A program made the position numbers and the translations under genes. This document shows positions 10,304 through 21,349 of a stretch of 64,000 bases of DNA, one piece after another. The notes below the pieces were generated by a model that worked only from the letters and a program-made list of their open reading frames with translations, did no database searches and was not told where the DNA came from. Origin of the DNA: Madurella fahalii (taxonomy: Eukaryota > Ascomycota > Sordariomycetes > Sordariales); assembly GCA_029876055.1 (NCBI GenBank), contig CM056874.1, positions 6,634,001-6,698,000 on the forward strand. The letters are read 5' to 3'. Each line of letters opens with the position of its first letter. Positions within the stretch are counted from its first letter, which is position 1.

Positions 10304-11440
10304 TTAGATGAATCTCCTCGAGAACTCTACCAACGCCATGATTGCCATGGCCTGCCCATACGGCATGCTGGTCACAGGAATGTCCTTGTAATGCTGCAGA
10401 TCCCGCCCCATGGCCGTCCCAAACGACGTGTTCAGCAACTCGCCGTCCTCACTGATATTCGCCAGCACTCCTTTCACCGCCTTGACAGCCATGTCCTCGA
10501 ACTCGGCCCCAATATGCTTCTTCCTCTGCCCCTTCAGTACGCCAAACGCAAACCCCGCCGTGGCGCTCGCCTCCGGGTACGAGCCCTCCTGCTCGGGCAC
10601 ATCCAATAGCGTCCTCCACAGGCCTGTGGCGTCCGACTGCAACGGCTTCAACGCCTCGCACTGTGCCTGCAACACACTCGTGAGGAACGCCTCCAAGGCC
10701 GGATCCTGCACCTTCCCTTCCCGCAGCAGCTCCAGAAACTCGGGGATCGCAATCGTCAACCAGCTATTCCCCCGCGCCCACCTCGCCTCGGCAAAGTGAT
10801 GGCCCCCGGGACCCTTCTCGTTGAACTCCCACCCGTGGAAGAACAGACCGGTCTTGGCATCGAACAGGTACTGCACGTGCAGCAGGAACTGCCGCTTGGC
10901 CTCATCGACGTAGTGGGGGCGGCCCAGCACCAGGCCGATCTTGGCCAGGGGGAGGACCGTCATCATGAGCGTGTCGTCCCACAGCTGCTGGCGGTTCTCC
11001 TCGAGGTAGGTGACGTGCTGCATGCCGCCGTGGCGCGTGCGCGCCAGGTCGTGGTACGCCCACTCGGCCCAGCCGTCCAGCCAGGCGAGGTAGGCCGGGT
11101 TGCGGGTGCGCTCGTAGACGCAGGCGAGCGTGAGGAAGACGGCCATCGTGTTGATGTTCTTGGTCGTGCCGCCCGCCGCGAACCGGTCGCGGAACCAATC
11201 CTCCACCACGGCCAGGTGCGACGCCGAGTTGGTCACCGTGTAGTACTGCCAGATGCCGTACAGCCCGATGCCGTGCGTCCACTCCCAGTCGTGCCAGCCT
11301 TTGGTGTCGATCACGCGCCCGTCCGGGAGTGTCAGCAGGAACTCGCCCGTCTCGTCGCGGATGTTGACCATGGCCGAGATGAGCAGGTCGATTTTGGCGT
11401 GCACCTCGGCCGAGGTGATCCCACGGTATTCTGTCGGCAT
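10304..11440 (-). CDS. GH105 unsaturated rhamnogalacturonyl hydrolase
   Basis: The 378-residue product is a GH105 (YteR/RhiN-type) hydrolase. The family removes the unsaturated galacturonyl residue left at the non-reducing end by rhamnogalacturonan or pectin lyases. Hallmarks are WHDWEWTHGIGLYGIWQYY near the start, the (alpha/alpha)6-barrel motif QQLWDDTLMMTVLPLAK, HGWEFNEKG and the strongly conserved RWARGNSWL. No signal peptide is visible, as expected for an intracellular oligosaccharide-processing enzyme. The frame extends upstream to 11569, but the ATG at 11440 (MPTEYRGI) lies directly before the conserved region, and the extra 43 residues look like translated leader. It is divergent from the MFS transporter at 12241 and about 750 bp from the one ending at 9551. 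Confidence 0.88.
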   Translation of the reverse strand: MPTEYRGITSAEVHAKIDLLISAMVNIRDETGEFLLTLPDGRVIDTKGWHDWEWTHGIGLYGIWQYYTVTNSASHLAVVEDWFRDRFAAGGTTKNINTMAVFLTLACVYERTRNPAYLAWLDGWAEWAYHDLARTRHGGMQHVTYLEENRQQLWDDTLMMTVLPLAKIGLVLGRPHYVDEAKRQFLLHVQYLFDAKTGLFFHGWEFNEKGPGGHHFAEARWARGNSWLTIAIPEFLELLREGKVQDPALEAFLTSVLQAQCEALKPLQSDATGLWRTLLDVPEQEGSYPEASATAGFAFGVLKGQRKKHIGAEFEDMAVKAVKGVLANISEDGELLNTSFGTAMGRDLQHYKDIPVTSMPYGQAMAIMALVEFSRRFI

Positions 11441-12240
11441 GTTGGATCTTGGTTTCTGAGAGATCTGAGTACGCCGTGTCCAATTCTGGTCTGAGCAGCT
11501 TCGCTGGCGTTGATCTCGTTTGTCCGTCCCAGTGGATAGCTGACTGGGGTTGGCCGCATCGGCGCTCAAAAAAGAGTAGCTTCACACGCTCCTGGCGCCG
11601 GGATCTGGATGTCGTGTAACGCCTCGTTAAGAAGTCATTCCCGGTTCTTGGCCCTTGCTTGGTGGAGAAATATCCCTGCTAGACAACCCACCTTCTCAAA
11701 GCTAAAGGGTTGGCTTTGGGGAGCTCGGGGTCCAATTTAGCCGAGAAGAGACAGCTGCCTCGGTCGAGCAGAGAGCGAGGAAGACATCACTGAGAGGGGA
11801 AGTGACGGTTGATGCGAAGGATCAAAATCACAACGGCGAGTCGCCCAAGTGGACCTCCTCCACACTCACTCGTCCGGCTGTCAGTTAGGTCAATGACCTG
11901 GATCCTTGAGCGGAGAAGTATTCCTTAACAGTCGAGCGACGCAGTGAAGCTCGGGGTAGTTCGGCCCTGTCCAGCGCGAAGGAACCGAGCGCTGGGAAAC
12001 CAACCGCATGCGCAGCTTGTGGAACACGTTGGGGATCCGGAGGTAATCTCCCCATGGGGAAGTAATTGGGGAAGGTGAATGCCTTTGGAAAAAAAATGGA
12101 GGTCGACTGGCTTATGCGACTTAATTAAAATATCGCTCCAAGTTGGCTCACCTGCAGTTAAACGTCCTCACCCACTTCTCCTTTATCCATTTAGCTGTTC
12201 CCGCCCCGTCCCTGTATGACCCTATCACTCGTGGGACACC
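11441..12240. promoter_or_regulatory. divergent promoter region, GH105 and MFS transporter
   Basis: The 800 bp between the two start codons must hold both promoters. I cannot assign individual factor sites with confidence. The shared region makes co-regulation plausible. Confidence 0.5.
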
Positions 12241-14101
12241 ATGGCCACTACGGGCACAGGTAACCACGACGCGGTCGGCGTAGCCGACCACGCCCGTGCA
12301 GTGGGCGACCAGATGATGGAGAGGGATCACGACGTCGTCGAGGCTGAGCGGGCGCAATCGGCCGAGTTCGACAAGTCGGCCATGCAGAACTATGACAAGA
12401 TGGACAAGGAGGTCGCCAAATACGTTTCGGACGGCCGTATTGAGATTTCGGAAGAGGAAAACAACCGGCTCCGGCGCCTGATTGACAAGCGCATCCTCGT
12501 CATGATGATCACGACTTATTTCCTGCAGGCCATCGATAAGGGCACCATGAGCTTCGCCTCCATCATGGGCATCATCGAAGACACGGGGTTGCACGGCCAG
12601 CAGGTGCGTTGAACAAGGACCCTCCTCGCACCTCACATACCACCACCTAGCTACCCCTACCTGGACCCTTTTTGTCTCTCATGTTGTGCCTCCGCCCCTG
12701 CTAATCAAATACTACTTCTCTCTACAGTACCAATGGCTCACGACCTGCATCTACATCACCATCCTGATCGTCGAGTACCCGCAGAACTGGCTGATCGCCC
12801 GCGTGCCCATCGCCAAGTATCTCTCCTTCTCCATCATGGCCTGGGGCACGGTGCTCGCCTGCACGGCCGCCTGCACGACCTTCGCCGGCCTGGTCACGGT
12901 GCGCACGCTCCTCGGCCTCTTCGAGTCGGTCTGCCAGCCGGCGTTCGTCGTGCTCTCGTCCATGTGGTACAAGCGCGAGGAGCAGGCGTCGCGCGTGACG
13001 TACTGGTACATGATGAACGGCGGGCAGCAGATCGTGGGTGGGCTGCTGGCGTACTGCTTCTCCCTGATCAAGACGGGCCCGCTCAAGAGCTGGCAGTGGC
13101 TGTTCCTGTCGTACGGCATCGTCTCGGTGATCTACGGCGCGTTTGTGGGCTGGTGGATGCCCGACTCGCCGATGCGCGCCAAGTGCTTCAGCGAGGAGGA
13201 CAAGCACCTGATGGTCGAGCGTGTCCGGTCGAACCAGACAGGCATTCAGAACAAACAGTTCAAGAAGGAGCAGGTGTGGGAGGCCCTGAAGGACCCGCAG
13301 GCTTGGGGCTACGCGCTCATCCAGCTCTGTACGACCCTCCCGACGAGCGGGCTGGGGAGTTTCCAGGGAATTATTATCCAGGGATTTGGTTTTTCCACGC
13401 TGCAGACGCAGCTGCTGGCCATGGTTCTTGGCGCTTATATTATCATTGTGCTTCTAAGCTCGTCGTGGCTGGTCAAGAAGACGGGCCAGAATTTGTTGGT
13501 CATGTTGGCTTTTGTTATTCCGTAAGTGAACCACTCACTGCAATTTGTCTTTCGTCGCCCTGACCGCTCGCTGACTGACCATTATAGTTCCTTCATCGGC
13601 ACAATCTGCCTCATGACCGTCCCCCTTCACAACCTCGGCCAGAAAGTCGGCCTTCTCATCTGCTACTACATCACCCTCTCCTTCTGGTCGGCCCAGACGC
13701 TCGCTCTCTCCATGCTCTCCCGCAACGTCGCCGGACAAACCAAGAAGAGCGTTGCCGTTGCCATGAATTTCATTATTTGGTCCACTGGAAATGCCATTGG
13801 TAAGTGAACTGCTCGGTTAGGATAGGAGTGGTGGCCCACTAACTGTATCTGTGATTCAGGCCCGCAAGTCTTTCTGTCGTGGGACGGCCCCCGCTACTTC
13901 ATCGCCTTTGCCACGCACCTGGGCTGCTACAGCCTGCTTGTCCTTGTCATTATTAGCCTGCGATTCTACCTAGTCCGTCAGAACAAGAAGCGCGATGCGC
14001 TGGCTGCTGCGGGTGTCAAGGAGGCTAAGGACGAGAGGATGGTGCATGCGTTTGAGGACTTGACGGATAAGGAGAATCCGAACTTCCGATACGTGTATTG
14101 A
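12241..14101 (+). CDS. MFS transporter, allantoate permease / anion:cation symporter type (second)
   Basis: About 536 residues from four exons: 12241-12603, 12728-13521, 13588-13799 and 13860-14101. The three GT-AG introns join in frame. The hydrophilic N-terminus of about 80 residues is followed by 12 predicted membrane segments. Family marks are YFLQAIDKGTMSFASIMGI, a VEYPQNWLIARVPIAKYL segment, LGLFESVCQPAFVVLSSMWY, QWLFLSYGIVSVIYG and GNAIGPQVFLSWDGPRY near the end. The tail ENPNFRYVY is typical of the group. The family moves organic anions, vitamins and ureides with protons; bacterial relatives (ExuT, RhmT) carry hexuronates and rhamnonate. It faces the GH105 gene, so a pectin-derived acid is a reasonable but unproven substrate. 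Confidence 0.88.
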
Positions 14102-16478
14102 TCGCGAGCGAGCGGTGTCAAAAAAGGATTATATGAATGTAATCCATACCATTAGGATAATTTTTACCCGTTGCAACATGAACATTCAAGCCGTAACCGA
14201 ACGCTTCTAGCATTTCTCGGTTAACTAAGGTACCTTCTGAATAGTTCAGCTCCTGATATTCAGTGTCACCTGCATCTCCACTGCCATCTCTATCCGCCGA
14301 TGTCTATCCCTCCTTGTCCCCTTCCCGTTCTCGTCCTACGCAACAAGTATCAAAAAAACCAGCTCCTGCCCCCTTCGGCATCTCTTCCTATTTCTCTTAG
14401 GTTTATATTATTACCACACCCGTCATTTATATTGCCAATAGTAATCTCAACAATAGAGGTAATCAGCCTACATATGAGCCCGAGCCCGGTTTAAGATCCG
14501 TGGCCGAACCGAGTTCCAGAGCCAAAACAGCTCCTCTCAAAAATTTACCACCCGCCAACAGTGCCACTACGCCCACCATCGCCGTCGGCAGGCGAGGTAC
14601 TACGCCCGTATTAGGCCTCCACCATGCACCATGTATATCCAGTTGATGACAACCGTGGCCGGTGTTATACGGCTGACAGGGGTTTGGCGATGCATGTTGA
14701 GGCTGTGTCGTGGATGGCGTGGCGTTGCCTTTCGCCCGGCGGTTTTGTGGCTGTGCCATGGTAGATTGGTATATCATCAGTCTCGTTCACGTGGGAGCCT
14801 CGGCTCTGAACAACTAAGGAGGCAATGAATTTGGCTTAGATATTGTTGAATGGCTGAACAGCTAGGAAAAATGACGGCGAGGACCGCAATGGTATCGGCA
14901 TCGCCGTACAATGATACACAGTTAAAACAAGGATGTACCTGTTTTGGCAAGTGGGATTGTGCTTGTTTAGTTCTTCTATCATTGAAGTTATTAATTGTAT
15001 AAACTAGAGCCGTTTGCTAACTCCGGTAAAGCGAACACACCGAGATATGCAACCAATTCCAGTTGTCAAGCAAGGAAATACTAATCGCCAGAGATCTCGC
15101 CTGGTATATCTTATGCTGTGGTAAAGGTACCGTATGTAGAGAAACTGCTTGGGATTTCTAAGTACGGGTTTGTTTTCGCGCTAGGGACCTCGTAGCACCT
15201 AGGTCTTGTTGGGGCTCGAGGTTGTGGGGGAGACCGGCAAGATAGAGCAGAGATTGTTGGGTGGCCGTTGAGTCTTTCAACTTTCTTATCAGAGGATGGT
15301 TTGTGCGGCCGCTTGATGGTTCGATATGGGCTTGTTTGCCCTTCCTTTGTATCTCATTTAGGAGTTTCGGGCGCAAGAGAAGCTGCATAGTAAGTTTTTT
15401 TCTCAGATTCAATACTTGATTCTGAGGGCAAGCTCACATCATTTTGTGTTTCTTTTGGCTCAAATTATTACGGCTAATTAGAAGAGGCTATTGGATCTCT
15501 ATCTGCAAAGCGACAAGCACTTGATCCAAATTTTTCAGGTTATAGGTACTTTGGATCTGCAAGTAATGACAAGACATGGTTCCCCTAAAGCCGCTTTCCG
15601 TGTTAAAAAGTTGCCGTTCATGACGGCGCCTCCTAAGCTGACTGCCAGCAAACCAGCAATTCCCTGCAAGGAAGCTGAGTTGCAGGGCCAGGTCTGAGGT
15701 GGACCTTTTAAAACGCGGGGAAGCCTGCGTGGTCCACCTCGTCAAGGCCCAAATGGGCTACCGGTGAGATTGGTGGCTTGTGGCCCCCGTGGAGCCCGTG
15801 GAGCTCGTGGAGTCGGTGGAGTGCGGGGAAACGAAGCGCTAAACCGGCGGGGGCTAGGGCTCGGCGACTGCACTAACCTTCCTCAACTCAGCACAACAGG
15901 CCCTTGTCTCACCTGACCGAGGGATCACTCCTCTCCGGGGCATCTGCTCTCCGCATTTCCAACCCTGCTCGCTTCAAGTGCTGCCATGAGCCATTGACAT
16001 CCGCTTTGGTGCTTCTTTTTGGCAATTGTGATGCTGTGTTACGGTGTCCTGCCTCCCGATTAATCTGCATCACAACGAATTGTGGTACCCCCAGTGTGTG
16101 CACTCGATTGAGAGGTGTGGTGGCCATGTTCTTTCTCATCGCCCTCTCGGCACTGGCTGCGGCATTATCCTGCAGCATATGACGCGGCGGCCTAGGGGAT
16201 TCCCATCGTGCGACATGCCAGCTGTGACCAGCCTTGACGTCAAATTGAGTTTTGCTCATCTATCTAGAGTACTATTTTCCGCCTTCTAAAGACGCATCGA
16301 GTGTAGCGAGACCAATTGCCCCAGATGACGATAACAAAGCATACTATGATACACCTCCACGGGCTAATTGTCGCTGGCCGGGGCAGTAAAGCAGTTCTCC
16401 ATCATTACACACCTGCCAATCCTTGTCCTTGCTCCGTCCACAGATGCGACATGCGGTTGCGAGCGACCAAGACCATGT
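14102..16478. other. gene-free region between MFS transporter and atp9
   Basis: About 2.4 kb with no convincing gene. Short open frames on both strands lack domains. It holds one small 9-bp tandem repeat (15786-15821) and otherwise unremarkable sequence. Confidence 0.4.
15786..15821 (+). repeat. 9-bp tandem repeat, four units
   Basis: Four imperfect units of the form YYCGTGGAG follow one another directly. Confidence 0.6.
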
Positions 16479-17106
16479 TTAGTAAGCGTAGAGGAGGAGG
16501 AAGGCAACCATGAGAGCGAACAAGCCGGTAGCTTCGGCCAAGGCAAAGCCCAGGACTGCATACGAGAAAAGCTGGCCTGCAATTCGAGTCTCGTCAGCTT
16601 GCCGCGTCCCGCCAGGGGCTGTCGTGAAGCTGGCTGATGGTCAATGCTTACCTCGAAGAGCGGGGTTGCGGGCGGCGCCATTGATGAGGGCACCGAAGAC
16701 GGTGCCAATGCCGACACCAGCACCGGCGAGACCGATAGTGGCGGCACCAGCGCCGTGCACCTTGGCCGCCGTGATGAGTGCAGCAGCCGTCGACTCGACG
16801 ACGACGCTCCGAGATTGCATCGCGCCGCGGATCATGGTCGAGGCGAACGTGTTACGGGCGCCATTGAGGATCAGGCCGTGGCGGCCAGCCGGCTGGCGTG
16901 CAGCAGACGAGATGATGGAGCTTGGGACGCGAGCTGGAGTCAAGTGAGGTAAATAATTGCGTCCCGAAAAAAATCTCGAGAGCTGAGCCAACACGTGGCT
17001 CCGACGAGCACGTACCTTGACCCTGCGCCGTCGACATGAGACGGAGAGGCTGCTGCTTCAAGCCCATGCGGGCGACGACGCCTGGCAACCTGCTTGAGGC
17101 GAGCAT
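16479..17106 (-). CDS. atp9: mitochondrial ATP synthase subunit c (subunit 9), nuclear copy
   Basis: The proteolipid forms the membrane rotor ring of F1Fo ATP synthase. The 156-residue precursor comes from three exons on the minus strand: 17106-17016, 16933-16652 and 16576-16479. The first half is an Arg- and Ser-rich, acid-poor mitochondrial import sequence (MLASSRLPGVVARMGLKQ). The mature hairpin begins near AALITAAKVHGAGAATIG and includes GTVFGALINGAARNPALRG, the polar loop. The second helix carries the proton-binding glutamate (E139) in FALAEATGLFALM and ends LLLYAY. The last intron falls exactly after the polar loop glycine. Nuclear location is normal for Neurospora-type ascomycetes. The identification is secure. 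Confidence 0.97.
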
Positions 17107-18562
17107 TTTGTGAAGAGGAATTGATGGGATGGAATGCGGATGGATGTCGGATGGAAAGAGCGACGAATTGAAGGAAAGGTATGTCGGATGTGTGCGGGAA
17201 AATGCAGAGTAGGAGGGAAGAAATGTTGGGAGCGGGAGACGTGAGGGGGTGGCAGAGTGCTGGGTGGTGCCGCTGGTGCCAGGTGCGGCTTCCTGAGGCA
17301 TCAACAAGGGATAATAACGTGCATGTCCGGGCCGCAGGAAAGCACCACCTCGCTAGCCAATCGCGAGACCGGGCTGGACTGACGTTGCGTCGAACCTCCA
17401 ATGGCGAGCTCCCTAGTGTTACACGGGGAAACGTCTGTTTACTGCGTACACGGAGCTTCAATTCTTCAATTCATCGCTTTGTCGACTGGGCATTTTACTC
17501 CTTACTTCCACTTCGACAAGCAGTGGAGTGGCCATCCCGTATCCACAACCTTATTCGACATAAGCGTGAGGTGTGGGCCATCGCGATGGAGCTTCGCTTC
17601 ACACGATGCTGACGGAGCAGTTCGAGCGAGACTCGCTGCCCGATCCAGCTACCTGATCTTGGCTAAGGTAGCTAATTTCGGGGGGTTTTGCGGGGCAGCA
17701 CGGCCAGAGCGTCGCGCTCCGAACGGCGTGGCAACTGTTGGTCTGTGCCTTCTCGCAGACCAGCTGGCCCCATACGTAGTAGATCAGTTTTGGCCGTACC
17801 TAGCCAGACATGTGGTTGGAGTCTATATGTCATTACAACATGAGAATTGCGAATGGCCTCGCATCCCAATTCGAGCTGTTCGTTTCATGCTTTCAGTTCA
17901 GACGCCAAGTCTGGACAAGGGTCCAGAGCTGCTGGAAAGCACAGACCGACCGTGACGGCCCACTCCTTGCCATCTAATCCCTGCAGATCATGCCCTTGCA
18001 ACTTGACATCGTGTTTGGGTTGAACTCAACTTTTTTCACCCGTACACCCAAATGTATCGTGCGAGAATTGCAGTTTGAGCAACATAATACATTATTCGCT
18101 TTAGTGTCAGCTTGGAAGGGCTCTTGCCAAAACGATCATAACCAAGAGCTTGTTTACTGCCCTGAAGTTGTGACAGTCAATGGCCGGTGGGTCGGCGTCT
18201 GAAAGTCAAGCTCCCTCCCTCCATAACCCCCCCCCCCCCCCATGTACCCGCACTCCTGAACTCGGCATTGTTGTCTCGTTGACTGATGGCAAGCAATAGT
18301 AACCACCTAAGCACACCAGATTAGTTGCACAGCTCAGAACTGTCGGTTAAGGTAATTTGGGCTCTCAATGTTTGCTAGAAACATGGCCGTGAATCTGTCG
18401 CCTGGTTACGGTCGTCAACGCCGCCTCATGATTATCGTGATTCAATTCTATATATTGACTGGGCGCTATTAATTGACACGCAAGTGGATGCGAACTCTGG
18501 CCACTCCCCGGCATGAGAGGTCCAACGTTGGTAGATTTCGCTTATCATATCAAACGGCCAAT
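17107..18562. other. intergenic region upstream of atp9
   Basis: About 1.45 kb containing the atp9 promoter and the 3' flank of the lactose-permease-like gene. A run of 15 C lies at 18227-18241. No gene is supported. Confidence 0.45.
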
Positions 18563-20227
18563 TTAAGCAACCTGTGCGAGCTTCTCGTCCTGCGCAACGC
18601 CGACAGTGTTCAGCACCGTCAGGGCGCTCCGCTTCTCCAGACTCTTCTTGACTGGATTCGGTGCAGAAAACACTTCCTCCAATTCCTCCAGCGTCCGATC
18701 CTTGGTCTCGGGAAAGTAAAAGTACATGATGGCACCTTCGATCAGATCCCAGAACACAAAAACCAAGTAGAAGTAGTAGCCGATATGCTCAAATGCCGGG
18801 CCCGAAGCGTATTGCAAAATGGTAGATGCGACGGAAGAGGCAAAATTGCCAACGGCGGTTCCCTTTGCGCGAGTGGCTGTAGGCAGAGTCTCGGCAATGT
18901 ACATGCTCTGAAGTGGCGTCCACCCAAAGGAGAAAACGATGCCAAAGATGAAGATGAAGGCAATGGTCGTGTTGGCTGCAGCCACCTGGGTCGGGTCGTC
19001 GGTGGCCAACTTGCTGGTGCCGGTGATGATGGCGAAGCAAATGGATGCAAACACGATGGTGTACAGCAGTAGCGGGCGGCGACCCACGACGTCGGTCATC
19101 CGAGCTCCGAGAATGGCGCCGAGGAAAGATAGGGCTGGGTTGATGCCGTTCAGGGCTAGAACCTTATGCTCTTCGGTTATGCCGGCCGACTTCAACATAT
19201 TGACCATGTAGTACGACGACAGGCTGTTGCCGCTGATTTGGCCAAACACGGCCATGCCGATGACGCAGATGAGGCGGCGGCGTGCAGAGTGGGTGTTCCA
19301 CAGTTCGTGGTAGTCGTACCACTTCTTGTCCGAGGCTTCGCTTGAGATCTGATTCATCATCTCCTTCATCTGTAGCTGAACCATGGGGTGGCCGGCTTCG
19401 CCCTCCCCGTGGTATGTCGCAAGAACCTTGGCTGCATGGTCGTGCCGATCCTGGGCCATGAGCCATCTTGGACTCTCGGGCAGGAAGAAGACTCCTAGGC
19501 ATACCATGCCCGAGGTAACCATCTGGCACCAGATGGGGATGCGCCACGCATCCAGACTGTCGATGTAAGCGCACCCGTAGACCACCCAAGAAGCGATGAT
19601 ACTCCCGATGTACCAGGTGCAGTTGTAGAGGCCCGTCAGCGTGCCGCGCCACTTGGGATGCGCCATCTCCGAAACATAGCACGGAGCCGAGACGCAGGCA
19701 AAGCTGACACCGAAGCCAAGCACGAACCGGCCAGCGAGAAATTGACCGGGCGACGTGCTGGGAGCCTGGACACAAGTCCCAATTATAACAATCAGCGCGC
19801 CCACAAACATCCCCCAGCGTCGGCCGAAGTAGTCATTGACGGGTCCCGTAAAGAAAACGGCAGCCACTGAGCCGATGTTGTACATGGCGAAGACAAGGCC
19901 GGTGCTGGAACCTGCCGTGGACCTGACTCTCCAAATCAGTTTGTGTCCCCGACCTGCATAGCGTGACTAGCCATCTTACATATTAAAATATCGCTGATAC
20001 GACTTCATGCCGTTCAAACCGCCCATCAAACTGCCATCATAGCCGTTGAGACACCCGCATAGGTAGCTAAGGGACAAGACGAGGTACAGGCGAATCATCT
20101 GCCGCGACCATGGCGAATACGTGGTGTCGTCGACATCGTGAGCAAGCTGGACCGCGACATCTGTATCGCCAACCTTGTCATCGTGGTGGTCGACGACAGT
20201 GGCGTCTGTGTCTGGACCAAGCGCCAT
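18563..20227 (-). CDS. MFS sugar porter, lactose permease (LAC12) type
   Basis: A 12-helix proton-coupled sugar transporter of 535 residues in two exons (20227-19980 and 19922-18563; GT-AG intron splitting an ATG codon). The sugar-porter signatures are complete: GCLNGYDGSLMGGLN in helix 1, GPVNDYFGRRWG, LPESPRWLM, ARMTDVVGRRPLLL and YFPETKDRTLEELEEVF at the end. Features such as MAHPKWRGTLTGLYN and FGQISGNSLSSYYMVNML are typical of the lactose/cellobiose permease branch rather than hexose carriers. It is divergent from the GH2 beta-galactosidase at 21350, the same arrangement of permease and enzyme known from Kluyveromyces LAC12-LAC4, so lactose or another beta-galactoside is the likely cargo. 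Cellodextrin transport cannot be excluded from sequence. Confidence 0.88.
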
Positions 20228-21349
20228 GGAGACGTAACGGGGGCTGCAGAGAGTGTGACTCGTGAACTCGCCACGTGCGGTTGTGCAACTCGAGGTTGAG
20301 GCTTTTGGCGGTCGGCGTTTAACGGAAGAACGGCGTGGATCAGATTAAAGCTTCCGCCGGGCCCGTTGCTTCACTAGAAGATCTAGACTCCTTAGACGCG
20401 TTGGGCCCGAGTGGTCGGTCTGCAGCAATCACCTGGGTATTGATCTAGTCCCCCCCATGGCGACTGACTCTGCATTCCCCGCACGAACAGCAAACCAAGC
20501 CCCATGCCTCTATGGTAGGGGGTGATCATTTGATATTGCGTGCATACAGCATAGGATTATATTCCGTTGGGGTGATTGATGATTGGGGCGGCACTTTGCA
20601 AGGTCGTGCGGTGCAGCTGGCATGCTCGGTTGCCACTTGCCCGATGCCCTGGGCCTTTTATACACAGTGCTGGCAAAAAGAACCCTGGGCTACCTCTCTT
20701 CAGCTCCTCGATTGACGGGCATTCCAGAAGCCTTGACTCGCGTCTCTCTGGGACTTTCACGTTACAAACATGAGCCAGCGTCTTAAGTTCTTGACCCTCA
20801 GAAGCATCAATTGATAGTTGCCACGATTTGATTTCAATCCCGAATCTCCAAAAGAGCCTGAAATGTCCCAGCCGCCTTGACTACTACCTTAGGCGCGCCG
20901 AGCAAGGGCGTGTACGGACCCAGTGGACTAGGCATCTCAAGTATTTTAGTGATAGCCTTCTCTCGCTTCCCTGCTCGGTACCATTCTCCCGTATCAGTCA
21001 CTCTCGAGTCCTGAGCCGATTGGAGGGATATTATAGAGCAGCCACACCATGCCGTGCCGATTGGTCACTGCGAGTTGGCGCTTGCCCAATGCCTATTCCC
21101 CCCGCCGCATCAAGCTACGTCCAGCGTGATGCTACGGCGATGCAATGCCATGCGGGGTCGCCTAACACCTCTCCACGCGCAACCCCGCATCGACACGTCT
21201 GCTGTCCAGGCAGCATTCCAGCACCTTCCTCATCAAGCAATTCGCGGTAATCGGACATAAACATCAGTTTTCAGCATCTTGGGCGAGGCCATGATGGAAC
21301 TGATCCCTTCCGAGACCACGCCGGAGTGAACGCCCGAATACTGCAGACA
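20228..21349. promoter_or_regulatory. shared divergent promoter of permease and beta-galactosidase
   Basis: The 1,122-bp region separates the two start codons and presumably drives both genes. A CreA-like hexamer GCGGGG occurs at 21152-21157, but a single site of this kind is expected by chance. No other gene is supported here. Confidence 0.55.
21291..21329 (+). promoter_or_regulatory. short upstream ORF in beta-galactosidase leader
   Basis: An ATG-ATG start followed by 10 further sense codons and TGA ends 20 bases before the main start at 21350. If transcription begins upstream, this uORF would lower or condition translation of the enzyme. Transcript start is not known, so its presence in the mRNA is inference. 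Confidence 0.4.

Noticed and set aside
10796..11494. 232-codon plus-strand frame opposite GH105
   Set aside because: Antisense shadow of the hydrolase exon.
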